A stretch of 20,358 nt of DNA, from contig JAJKFJ010021061.1 of the NCBI GenBank assembly GCA_027382625.1, positions 1 through 20,358 of the forward strand. The letters are read 5' to 3'. The position numbers and the translations under genes were made by a program. The notes below the pieces were generated by a model. It made no database searches and was not told the DNA's origin. It saw nothing but the letters and a program-made list of their open reading frames with translations. The DNA is from Tetmemena sp. SeJ-2015. Its lineage: Eukaryota > Ciliophora > Spirotrichea > Sporadotrichida > Oxytrichidae. This document shows, one piece after another, positions 1 to 7,488 of the stretch. Within the stretch, counting starts at the first letter, position 1, and every line of letters begins with the position of its first letter.

Positions 1-25
1 ACTACTACTACTACTACTACTACTA
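1..25. repeat. (ACT)n microsatellite at window edge
   Basis: About eight perfect ACT units form the first 25 bases. In the frame of the following gene this would be poly-Leu, so it is probably not coding. It may lie in an IES or spacer, or be the repeat at which the assembly stopped. Confidence 0.9.
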
Positions 26-3000
26 GGCCTTTTACCACATGCAGCAGTTTGGGGTCCTTCTGATCAGAAATAGGTAAGTCAGCCATCTTGTATTTAAGTT
101 ATTCATTCTCCTCAATAATCGTATAAACCAACTATAAGAAGGAACCCAATAAATAATGACTGTAATTTTCAAATGTTTTTATGAGCAATTTTATTTATAT
201 ATTACCAAATCATTTTACTACTATAATAGACTTAAGCCAATGTAAAAACTTAGTCTTAAAAGGACAGCAAATTATTATAATTTTATAATAAATTCAATAA
301 TTTTTGAGTGCAAAAGTGGCGAGGGAGAAGTATTAAACTAGCTCTAAGAAGAATTTGAACAGAGATAACTTGAAGAGTTAAAAAAGCGAGTTGAAAAGGA
401 CTTGCGATTCCAACGAATCAAGTAGGAAGCTGATATTGACGTTCTAGACGAATTTAGACAGCACTTTAACCAGTATGATCTGATTGTTGACACAGCTGGA
501 GAAATGTTCTTAAATTCTGATAATGTTCAAAAATAATTTTTTACAACTTTTTAAATTAGATTGGACTAAGAAGGGCTTATCTCGGCAAAAGAACATCCTT
601 GATTCCATGGGGTCTGCCCTTTCTGCTAAGTTCGACTAAGCTTATGAAAAAGAAGGGCGACTGATACTAGGGCAGCCTACTCAGAGAGGGAAGGAAAAAG
701 AAGCTCAGGAAAGGGCTCAAAGAGAAGAGCTAAATAGAGCAGCAGCTGCGCTTATGCTACCACCACTTGTCAAAATAGTTAACGATGCCACTTACTTAAA
801 CTTTGTATTTATCTATCTTAATTACTCCAAAAATTTGACATTAAATAACGAACTGGATCCAAAGCATGTGTTGAGAAGCAAAGCTCTTAAGTAAGGAAAC
901 TTGGATCTCTACACCTAAATTGATGAGTTTAAGAAAGATACAGCCTAGATGTACTTCTAGTTAGATCAATAATCCGAAATAAGAGACCAAATTATAACTT
1001 TAATTACATTAAGACGAAGAAGTAGATGAGGGTCAGGTAAAAGAAGATGCAAGTTCTATTTCTAATGAGTTTTGGGACGACATGCCACAGACTCAAGGCA
1101 AACTTTCACTTGCCAGAGACAACTCAAGTTTTTATTAGAATTGCTTAATTGCTTAAAATTGAATAGTTTCAAGAGGCAAAGAGATGCTATTTAGAGTCGT
1201 AGCCCTGCTGAAATAGAATTCTAAAGCAGTATGAGGCAGGACTTTGGACATATTTAGGACCAGTTTTAGTTGCAAAAAAGACAAGTTATGGACACTAATC
1301 AGACAAACCTCAATCAGCTATTAATTTAAACTTCCTAGCACCATTTATTTTAGCTAGAAAGAGAAACTTTTGGGAGAGCAAGAACTCCTGGGGCACATGA
1401 GGGAGGCCAAAGAAGAAGGTTAGGTTCAGGAAGTTAATTGGATAATGATGACATCAAACTATAAATTTTATCAGATGATGACTTGTCTATGAAAAATGGC
1501 AGACCAGTTGGTTACATTTCAGAGCAAGAAGTGCAGCAGATGAAGGCGGATCACCAAAAACAAATAAGGTTAGTGAAGAAGGCTGCAGAGTTTAATAATA
1601 ATAGTTAAGGAATTAAGATCCCCTAACGGGCATATAATACTTAATCGATTTAAAGTAATTCACAGGCGTAACTCCTTGATCAGTTGTGCCACGTCACCGT
1701 GAAAGCCCACCGTCTGCAGAAGTTTAAATGCGCAACATCAAGATGCTTGCCAAAGACAAGGCAAGGCTGATGCTAGAGTCTACAGTCAAGTTTATAGATA
1801 CATTTAAAGTATGAAATAGTCAAGAGAATAAATGAGCAATTTCAAAAAGAAATTTTGCAAATCCTAGTTGACTACTAATTGGTGAGAGAGCAGCTGTCGA
1901 AATAAGAAAGTGAAAATAAAAGACTCAAGAAGAAGCTGATAGAGGTGGAGTTTGAAATCGCCCAAAGAAATTAACGCATGCTTAACTCAGCTTTGGTAGA
2001 AAGTAATAGGGACAAGTCTTTGTTTATCTTGGATACTTCTTATTCTTTATTTTTCTGTGTCTATCAAATTATAATGGAAGAGATAGATGATGACAGCGTG
2101 ATGCCTTTGAGTTAGAAATTAGAAATCTACAGGGAAAGAAGATAGAGAGATCCCCTGGGCTATCAAGAATCTTGGATCGTGTAGAAGAACTGCCCTCATG
2201 TCCTGACTAAGCCATTTGCATTTTATGGAGGCTATGTGAATCTAAACCAGAAAGAGAAGCAAAATATGGCAGAGAATCAACTCAAGTTATAATTGTAACT
2301 ACTTATCTTTGATTGCTTTAACTGGTAAACTACTACAAGTACACTTTGATAGATTTGGAGGAGAAAAATCACGTACTTGAGTCTGAGATTAAGCTACTTA
2401 AGGAACTCAACTATCAATACTATGAGGAGAGTAATCTTAAGGATTCATAAATAGAGCAGCTTAAAAAGCAACAAAAAGATTAGCATGATGATAAGGAGAG
2501 CATTATCTTAAAGTATGAGCATAGAATCAAGCAGATGCATAAAATATTTCTATGTGAACCATTTATGAGTCATTAATTTAATGATGTTTGAAGACTTCTT
2601 CGGCGAGAAATAGAAGATGGAACTAGAAGCAGTTAAAGAAAAGTAACTTTTAACTGAGGAACTGCGTCTAAATGAAGTTTTAAAGGAGCAGCTGTCATAA
2701 GGACAAGTGAAATTGAGACAAGAGTTGAAGGAACTTAAGAAAATTATAAAGATCCCCAGAATGCATTTTAAGTACCTAGAAAAGCTGGAATATGATGAAA
2801 TACTTTCCTAATGGAAATAGATTGAGGAAAAATAAGGCTAAACTTAATTTCATTTTAAGAATACAATGGCTTAGGAGGAGGCTCTTTGATTGGTGGAAGT
2901 AACAGCAGTAGTAATTTGATAAGTAACAGAAAGAAGGCTTTAAAGAAGCACATCAGGAATTTGTCAATGAATTCTAGAGATAACGGAGCAGACTCTGTGG

Positions 3001-4696
3001 CTTCTTTCTTCACAACTCCTATAAGCTTTAAATAAGATAGTAAAATTTTAAGCAATTAGATTACAAAGAAGCATTAATAGGGCTTAAATGCGATTATTAT
3101 CCCTTAGCCCATATAACTAAATCAACTACAGACTCATGGTCATAGTGATACTCAACAGCAGATGATGACTGCAACTTTGAACTAAAATCAGCTAATCGAG
3201 ACTCACAATTCCAGTTTCCAAGGAACTCTAGGTGATGCAAATAAGATCATCAGTTAGAACTAGTTTATATTTTTTCATCATGTGTAATCATATTAAATTA
3301 TTTTTAGTTGCAGAAATACTAACAATCAAGTCTTTCTACAAAGAATAACAGACTACTAGGAAGTGAGGCTCTTTCTTCAAGAAGAGAATTTAAGAAGAGT
3401 TCTGATGCTAATGCCATCATGAGCTATACCTCAGTTGGTTTTAATCAAAATTTAATTTAATCATTCAATTATTTAAATCATTATAGCAACGTATTAGGCA
3501 TGAAAAATAATCAACTACTTGATGTTAACCATAACTCTACCATACACAGCAAAATTGAAATATTTATTCCTAATTTATTTCAAAGAGAGCTAGATTAAGC
3601 AGCGATAAATTCCCCAAAGTAACTTTATTGCGTCGCTATCTCCAAGAATAATTGTGAAAATATTTTCTTTTAGAAGTCAAACAGCGATCATGGTGAAGCC
3701 TCACAATAACTAGCAAGTCTATACTCCTTCAACATAACGATTTACTGACGCAATAGGAGGTGTACCGTCTGAATTGCAGACCAAAGGGACAACTCCAACT
3801 ACATACATGAGCTTTTATATTGTTAGTATTGATTTAATTTACAATTAGAGCCAGCATAAGAACAGCATAAGTTATTAGCAAAATCCTTTATCTGCTGCCT
3901 CTACCAATCAATTAACTATAAACTATATCTTCTTCAATAGATGCTCTTTTTTAATACTCGGCACTTTTACAATCCTAAAGGGTCAATTTTTAATGGGAAC
4001 GCAGATGGAATGCAGAAATAAGTAGCTAATAAGAGTGAAGAGTCAAAGCTGATAAGTCCACTCTAAGCCAATAAGCAGTAGATTCCCAGGGAAGATAAAC
4101 TCTCAGTTTAAAGATTCCAACTCTAGCATTTGGCTGATAGCTCGAAGCATAAATAATGTTATATTCATTTCGAATAGGAATACTCAAAGAACTCATAACA
4201 CTGGTAACTCTCAAGATAACTCTTACTAAGCTTTAAATCCTTAGATTAACATCTAAATTAAAATTCATAGCTTTTAATACCTCAAATATTTCACATAAGC
4301 GTAAATGAGGTAAAATCTGGTGTGAAAAGTGGCTATCTTGAACAGAAGATTTTTTCAAATTTTTATTTAAAATTTCTAAAATATTTTTTAAAGCATGCTG
4401 AAATAGAAAAACAAACTTCAAAAACAGCTCTTAGCATTAAAAGTGGAGCCTCTTTTGGTGGAACTCTAAACCAAAATTACGAATAGTTTTACAATATCTA
4501 GGAGCCTTCTTCTACAGTTAAAAATTATAATTCTATCACTATCGTGAGGAAATAAAGAAAAAATTCAAGAGGCCTCAATAGTGCTAATAGCATGAATTCA
4601 GAACTATCAAACAAAAACTAGACACATAATACTCAAATAGCTACATCAAAGATCAACAACAAGACCTAAATTCTAATTGCTAATTAACGCAATTGA
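26..4696 (+). CDS. Large coiled-coil protein, germline version interrupted by about 20 IESs (5' end uncertain)
   Basis: With TAA/TAG read as Gln and TGA as stop, deleting the 20 IESs listed below joins all segments into one frame of about 1,137 codons ending at TGA 4694-4696. Total length minus IESs is an exact multiple of three. I do not recognise the family. The N-terminal and middle parts (about 242-2840) are rich in Glu, Gln, Lys and Leu with heptad-like stretches such as LNQLQEEFEQRQLEELKKR, LESEIKLLKELN and LRQELKELKK, so long coiled coils are likely. A short conserved-looking segment, IIKIPRMHFKYLEKLEYDEI, lies near 2740-2800. A Gly/Ser/Asn linker (GLGGGSLIGGSNSSSN, about 2868-2920) leads into a Ser/Asn/Gln/Thr-rich, probably disordered C-terminal half. 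No signal peptide or membrane segment is evident. The start is unclear: the frame stays open to base 26, but ATG 240-242 also fits (1,088 residues). A cytoskeletal, basal-body or ciliary role is only a guess from the composition. Confidence 0.82.
176..242 (+). other. IES a, 67 bp, pointer AATG
   Basis: AATG occurs at 172-175 and 239-242 in the same codon phase. The very AT-rich interval has a length of 3n+1 and joins frame 2 upstream to frame 0 downstream. If translation starts at ATG 240 this join is not required, so confidence is lower. Confidence 0.5.
263..316 (+). other. IES b, 54 bp, pointer AAAAG, in-frame
   Basis: AAAAG occurs at 258-262 and 312-316 in the same codon phase. The interval is almost pure A/T, a multiple of three and free of TGA. 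Removal joins SLK to SGEGEV. Confidence 0.7.
522..561 (+). other. IES c, 40 bp, pointer GAT
   Basis: GAT occurs at 519-521 and 559-561, both as whole Asp codons. Without removal the frame hits TGA near 597; with removal it continues LNSDWTKKG. An intron starting at GT 525 and ending at AG 559 would be 35 bp and leave the wrong frame, so an IES fits better than an intron. Confidence 0.75.
786..851 (+). other. IES d, 66 bp, pointer TAACGA, in-frame
   Basis: TAACGA at 780-785 is repeated at 846-851 in the same phase. The interval is AT-rich, 22 codons long and has no TGA, so it hides inside the ORF. Removal joins VKIVNE to LDPKHV. Confidence 0.8.
988..1015 (+). other. IES e, 28 bp, pointer AGAC
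   Basis: AGAC occurs at 984-987 and 1012-1015 in the same phase. The interval has a length of 3n+1. Removal avoids the TGA near 1027 and joins SEIRD to EEVDEGQ. Confidence 0.82.
1132..1169 (+). other. IES f, 38 bp, pointer AGTTT
   Basis: AGTTT occurs at 1127-1131 and 1165-1169 in the same phase. The AT-rich interval contains the tandem octamer AATTGCTT twice. Removal bypasses the TGA near 1160 and joins NSSF to KRQRDA. Confidence 0.85.
1321..1356 (+). other. IES g, 36 bp, pointer AGCTA, in-frame
   Basis: AGCTA occurs at 1316-1320 and 1352-1356 in the same phase. The length is a multiple of three, TGA-free and AT-rich. Removal joins NLNQL to ERETFG. Confidence 0.7.
1590..1720 (+). other. IES h, 131 bp, pointer CTGCAGA
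   Basis: The 7 bp repeat CTGCAGA is at 1583-1589 and 1714-1720 in the same phase. The frame shift is 3n+2. Removal bypasses the TGA near 1769 and joins VKKAAE to VQMRNIK, restoring the coiled coil. The 3' third is less AT-rich than the other IESs. Confidence 0.85.
1791..1824 (+). other. IES i, 34 bp, pointer AGTCAAG
   Basis: The 7 bp repeat is at 1784-1790 and 1818-1824 in the same phase. The length is 3n+1. Removal bypasses the TGA near 1812 and joins LESTVK to RINEQFQ. Confidence 0.9.
2015..2095 (+). other. Probable IES j, 81 bp, pointer GACA, in-frame
   Basis: GACA at 2011-2014 and 2092-2095 lies in the same phase. The AT-rich interval is TGA-free and a multiple of three, so no frame change demands its removal. 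It is called from the composition dip and the phased repeat only. The stretch after it (2100-2280) also reads well in another frame, but only the frame used here fits the next pointer. Confidence 0.45.
2288..2340 (+). other. IES k, 53 bp, pointer CAAGT
   Basis: CAAGT occurs at 2283-2287 and 2336-2340 in the same phase. The length is 3n+2. Removal bypasses the TGA near 2348 and joins AENQLK to YTLIDLEEK. Confidence 0.86.
2538..2586 (+). other. IES l, 49 bp, pointer GATG (alternative TTT, 2550-2589)
   Basis: GATG occurs at 2534-2537 and 2583-2586 in phase. A shorter alternative uses TTT at 2547-2549 and 2587-2589 (40 bp). Both lengths are 3n+1 and restore FEDFFGEKQKM; they differ only in whether His-Lys-Ile is kept. 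Confidence 0.72.
2840..2871 (+). other. IES m, 32 bp, pointer GGCT
   Basis: GGCT occurs at 2836-2839 and 2868-2871 in the same phase. Removal (3n+2) bypasses the TGA near 2887 and joins EEKQG to LGGGSLIGG. Confidence 0.8.
3266..3309 (+). other. IES n, 44 bp, pointer TAGTT
   Basis: TAGTT occurs at 3261-3265 and 3305-3309 in the same phase, flanking almost pure AT. The pointer contributes a TAG (Gln) codon. Removal joins ISQNQ to LQKYQQSS. Confidence 0.87.
3427..3592 (+). other. IES o, 166 bp, pointer GAGCTA
   Basis: GAGCTA occurs at 3421-3426 and 3587-3592 in the same phase. The length is 3n+1. Removal joins NAIMS to QIKQRQIPQS and leads into the frame open across 3593-3909. This is one of the two longest IESs of the gene. 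Confidence 0.85.
3649..3675 (+). other. Probable IES p, 27 bp, pointer AGAA, in-frame
   Basis: AGAA occurs at 3645-3648 and 3672-3675 in phase. The AT-rich insert has nine codons and no TGA. Removal joins SLSPR to SQTAIM. It is not needed for the frame. Confidence 0.55.
3813..3851 (+). other. IES q, 39 bp, pointer GAGC, in-frame
   Basis: GAGC occurs at 3809-3812 and 3848-3851 in phase. The interval is AT-rich, a multiple of three and TGA-free. Removal joins PTTYMS to QHKNSIS. Confidence 0.7.
3910..3974 (+). other. IES r, 65 bp, pointer CAATC
   Basis: CAATC occurs at 3905-3909 and 3970-3974 in phase. The length is 3n+2. Removal bypasses the TGA near 4050 and joins AASTN to PKGSIFNG. Confidence 0.85.
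4147..4174 (+). other. IES s, 28 bp, pointer TCGAA
   Basis: TCGAA occurs at 4142-4146 and 4170-4174 in phase. The length is 3n+1. The next IES restores the original frame. Removal joins HLADSS to NRNTQRTHN. Confidence 0.83.
4264..4442 (+). other. IES t, 179 bp, pointer ATTAAAA
   Basis: The 7 bp repeat occurs at 4257-4263 and 4436-4442 in phase. The length is 3n+2. Removal bypasses the TGA near 4322 and joins INIQIK to SGASFGGT. This is the longest IES of the gene. Confidence 0.85.
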
Positions 4697-5462
4697 ATGA
4701 AAATTTTAACGAAAGTTCTTTATTTCTTTAGCCAAATTTTCAATTGTTTGATTCGATAATATTCAACTTATTCCATCTTAACCAAGTCAAATTTTAAGAT
4801 TCCAAAAATGAGATTCTACAGAAATGTAAGAATATTTCATCTATTTATGTTAGTTTCTCATATATCTAGTTAGGCTTCTAGTGATATTTGAACCAGTGAG
4901 TTATTATATTGCGGTCTATTATCAGGATTTAAATAATCATAATTAATACATTCTGCTTGGAACTAATTGCCATTATGTTTTTTAATTAAAACGTAATAAA
5001 GAATTAAAAAAAAACATGTTGATTTATTCCTTGCCATTATTCCTTTGCTATTCAATCGTAGGAGTAGAATTTTGAAGGACTAGGAATTAAATTATTAAAA
5101 TTAAGAAAACATGAAATAATGAATGTATTGTGAAAAGGTACATAATTTGTTGGGCTTATCTTGAATTATATCTACTATTTTTCCTAAGGATAAAATTCAA
5201 GTAAATTTATATAAAATATTATTATTATTAATGGATTGATACTATCTATGCTATCCAGCTCCTCTAAATAGTCAAAATCAATCAACACTCTAGACTTTAA
5301 GAAATCATAATAGTATTTAGAAAATTAATTTAGACTATTTACTTGCCACATCAATCAGCATAAAGCAGGATCTCGACTGAATTTATTTTGCATTAATAAA
5401 CTAAAGAATTTTTAACTTTAGAATTAAAATCCATTTCTTAGAAGAATTTTGAGACTCTATGA
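4697..5462. other. AT-rich spacer and presumed 3' flank
   Basis: The stretch follows the TGA of the large gene and is strongly AT-rich. No telomeric G4T4/C4A4 repeat, tRNA or clear gene was seen. The macronuclear end of the first gene probably lies within the first 100-200 bp, but no telomere-addition signal could be identified. One minus-strand island (5222-5351) is listed separately. Confidence 0.6.
5222..5351 (-). other. Short coding-like island, unrecognised
   Basis: On the minus strand, from an ATG at 5349-5351 after a TGA, the frame reads an acidic stretch including FDYLEELDSIDSIN, then becomes Ile-rich AT sequence. It is possibly one MDS of an unrecognised gene. The plus strand is also open here, so strand and reality are uncertain. 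Confidence 0.25.
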
Positions 5463-5985
5463 CCTAGAGTGTAAAATAAATTTAGTGAGGAGAATAGGAA
5501 ATTAGGCTTATTCGCTATATCAAAAATAAGATATTAAATTCCTTTTGATATCAATCGAGAAGAGTCTCTTCTTGGAGATTGGACTGATGACCTCTATACT
5601 CTTAGTATTTTTGATAATGACAGCCACTTAGTTTTGGTCAATTTAGCAAGCTTGTATAATTTATAAGCCAAAGAAATAGTTCTTTTCTTGATTTAAACTT
5701 ATTCTAATTCTAATTCGTGCATCTTAATCTGAGCTCTTAAAATTTACATATCATATAATACGCAAATTCTAAATCTTAGAAGATGAAACTAAGTATTATG
5801 ACAAGCCGTCGTAATATCCACATACCAATAATTTATTAAATAATGACAGCTATAATAAATTCTAATTTAGGAAAAGAATTAGGATCTTGATCTTTAAAGA
5901 TTAGAGCATCTACTATGCACTCAGGTAATAAATTCAGTATTTAAAAAGTAGTGGGATTTATTAAGGATCATATTCATTTTAAGGC
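5463..5985 (+). CDS. Probable second fragmented germline gene, unrecognised
   Basis: Two adjacent plus-strand stretches read like protein. The first (5463-5648) contains FSEENRKLGLFAISK and then INREESLLGDWTDDLYTLSI. The second (5722-5985) contains SELLKF, RKFQILEDETKYYDKPSQ, NKFQFRKRIRILIFKD and YALRQQIQYLKSSG. Both use TAA/TAG as Gln. They are one base out of phase; removing 5649-5721 between GCA repeats joins them (NLAS-QSELL). No domain is recognised. Neither a start Met nor the final stop is certain: the second frame stays open into AT-rich DNA until about 6275. Chance open frames are common in this sequence, so the call rests on composition and the phased pointer. Confidence 0.4.
5649..5721 (+). 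other. Possible IES, 73 bp, pointer GCA
   Basis: GCA occurs at 5646-5648 and 5719-5721, both as in-phase Ala codons. The interval has a length of 3n+1 and contains the TGA at 5689-5691 that blocks the downstream frame. The pointer is only 3 bp. Confidence 0.35.
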
Positions 5986-6139
5986 TTGGTTTTAATCTAT
6001 AAAAATATATATTTCTTTTTAAAAAGTTATTAATCAAGTGATTTATATAATAAAGTTTTTAATTAATTAGCAAAATTGATTTTAGTATAATTAAGTCTTC
6101 ATATTTTATGCTAAAAATAAATTTTGTTCTGTGGCTAAT

Positions 6140-6345
6140 TTATCTTGAAAAAGAATATCTTTCTTTTTATATTATTCTTACTTCCCTTAGCATTTCCTTT
6201 TTTAAACTATTCTACCGCGAACTTTATTCCTCATCTTCTTGATTCTTTTTACTTTTAATGCTGTTATTACCATTGCTGAGGATTGGTCTGAAATTAATTT
6301 ACTTGGAGTTGAACCTCGGGAAAAAAAAGAACCTCTAATAGATGG
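6140..6345 (-). other. Coding-like island, hydrophilic, unrecognised
   Basis: The minus strand reads through NFRPILSNGNNSIKSKK, then QEDEEQSSRQNSLKKEM and REVRIIQKER in one frame. The charged composition resembles a linker or coiled-coil segment. It may be an MDS. No start, stop or pointers were established. Confidence 0.33.
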
Positions 6346-6750
6346 CATTTTAATCATTTGGACTTAAATAAAGATTTAGTTAACTCAAATTTCTCTTAAC
6401 CTCAATTAAAAAAAACCTTCCCATATTATAATTAAATTACTAAACGAATATATTTTAAATCTGCAATCGAAATCCTATTCTAAATATAATGCGGTTTTGG
6501 TTTTCAGCTATTTATTGCGGAGTCAGTCCATAACTATAAATAATGCAATCCCCAAGATTTGTTCCAACCATCAAAAAGTATTATCCCAAAAGGTTGAAAG
6601 GCAAAATTACTCTTGGTACGAAATATATAATATTAAATAAGTAATTCTTTACCAAATATATTTATTCTTTGGTTTTAGAAATTATTTACTTCCCTCTCTG
6701 TAAATTAAAATTCATATTATTTAAGATAAGATGTATTGAGTTTTATCTTA
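6346..6750. other. AT-rich spacer before palindrome
   Basis: No supported gene. The last 29 bases (6722-6750) form a small hairpin, TAAGATAA / TTATCTTA with a 13-base loop, which ends exactly where the large palindrome begins. Confidence 0.5.
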
Positions 6751-6850
6751 TATTACTAATTTAAGCTTGATTTAGCGAAAATCTTTTTTAATTTATGATT
6801 TCTACTGATAGTTAAAGTTTCTGCATTGAAATTCCCATTGTAAGCCTTGA

Positions 6851-7105
6851 ATTTCCTGGCAGTTGAGAAAAGTGTCCATTTGGGACGATCTAGGGCTCAT
6901 TGGATAGCACTTGCAAAATTATGAGGACTTTATCCTGTGCGTTGACCCTCTATCTGCTCTCCTGATGGAGTTAACCGGGCTTTAATGTGGCAGGTGCCAA
7001 TTGTTCATAAATGCGACCTCCTAATTAAATTGCCCTAACAAATTGAGGATTCAGTCTGCATACACAGGATCATTCTTTCTCCCCTTGAAATCAGTTTCTC
7101 AATGA
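6851..7105 (+). other. Coding-like segment in palindrome arm, unrecognised
   Basis: An open frame of 84 codons in locally GC-richer sequence, between TGA 6848-6850 and TGA 7103-7105. It reads KVSIWDDLGLIGQHLQNYED and includes a Cys-containing stretch, CGRCQLFINATSQLNCPNK. The complementary strand is also open for about 148 codons, so the coding strand is not decided. It may be an MDS of the kinase gene beside it or of another gene. The mirror copy is near 7843-8097 (-). Confidence 0.3.
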
Positions 7106-7190
7106 TACCCATATTGCTATGGTTGATTAAATATTTTTAGGCCTCAACCACCTTCATGACCATAAAATCATTCATAGAGATATCAAACCT
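7089..7190 (+). pseudogene. Protein-kinase catalytic-loop fragment (single MDS), left arm
   Basis: The frame reads FLNDTHIAMVDQIFLGLNHL then HDHKIIHRDIKP. This matches the alpha-E helix and catalytic loop of eukaryotic Ser/Thr kinases: HRDIKP with catalytic Asp at codon 7179-7181 and Lys at 7185-7187. The similarity stops right after Pro (7188-7190), where AT-rich DNA begins; the usual xN and the DFG segment do not follow, as expected for an MDS/IES boundary. Neither a convincing glycine loop nor a C-lobe was found nearby. It is listed as pseudogene only because it is a fragment; it is probably a germline MDS. Confidence 0.6.
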
Positions 7191-7460
7191 TTACCAAAGG
7201 CAATATAAGATTAGCTAATTTTTGATAAAATAAACAAAAAAATACTAAAAATTATTTGAGCTATAATAAGAAAAATTTATTTTTAGAGATGGTGCTTATA
7301 ATATCTGAGAAACAGAATGCTTTTTAGAAATTATTTAAAAGTTTGAATGTTATAAATCACTTTTTTTTATAAAAATTAATTAGGTTAACTGTCAATTAAT
7401 TAAAAACTTTTACCCACAGGGGGGAATCGAACGACCGTCATCCAATCATTAATCATACTT

Positions 7461-7488
7461 AATAATAGGAATAGAAGTGAGCAGGACG
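7461..7488. other. 28 bp centre of palindrome
   Basis: This is the only unpaired sequence between the two arms. It does not resemble the 45-base hairpin adapter of long-read libraries. Confidence 0.85.

Larger units (their letters stand above)
6751..7460 (+). repeat. Left arm of large palindrome, 710 bp
   Basis: The arm is the reverse complement of 7489-8197. I followed the match by eye from end to end and found one difference: a homopolymer near 7361-7368 has 8 T here and 7 A on the right. The arm carries GC-richer coding-like sequence (6851-7190) and AT-rich sequence towards the centre. Confidence 0.95.

Noticed and set aside
525..559. GT...AG interval that looks like a 35 bp intron
   Set aside because: Removing 35 bp leaves the wrong frame; the GAT-bounded 40 bp removal restores it.
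1132..1160. Tandem AATTGCTT octamer as a minimal 8 bp IES
   Set aside because: Its removal would restore the frame too, but the AGTTT-bounded 38 bp removal gives a better pointer, removes the whole AT-rich stretch and gives a cleaner protein join.
2855..3055. 66-codon minus-strand frame
   Set aside because: Antisense shadow of the Gly/Ser/Asn region of the large plus-strand gene.
4026..4214. 62-codon minus-strand frame
   Set aside because: Antisense shadow of the large gene across IES s; no features of its own.
4233..4421. 62-codon minus-strand frame
   Set aside because: Lies mostly in IES t, which is bounded by a 7 bp pointer and needed for the plus-strand frame; AT-rich chance frame.
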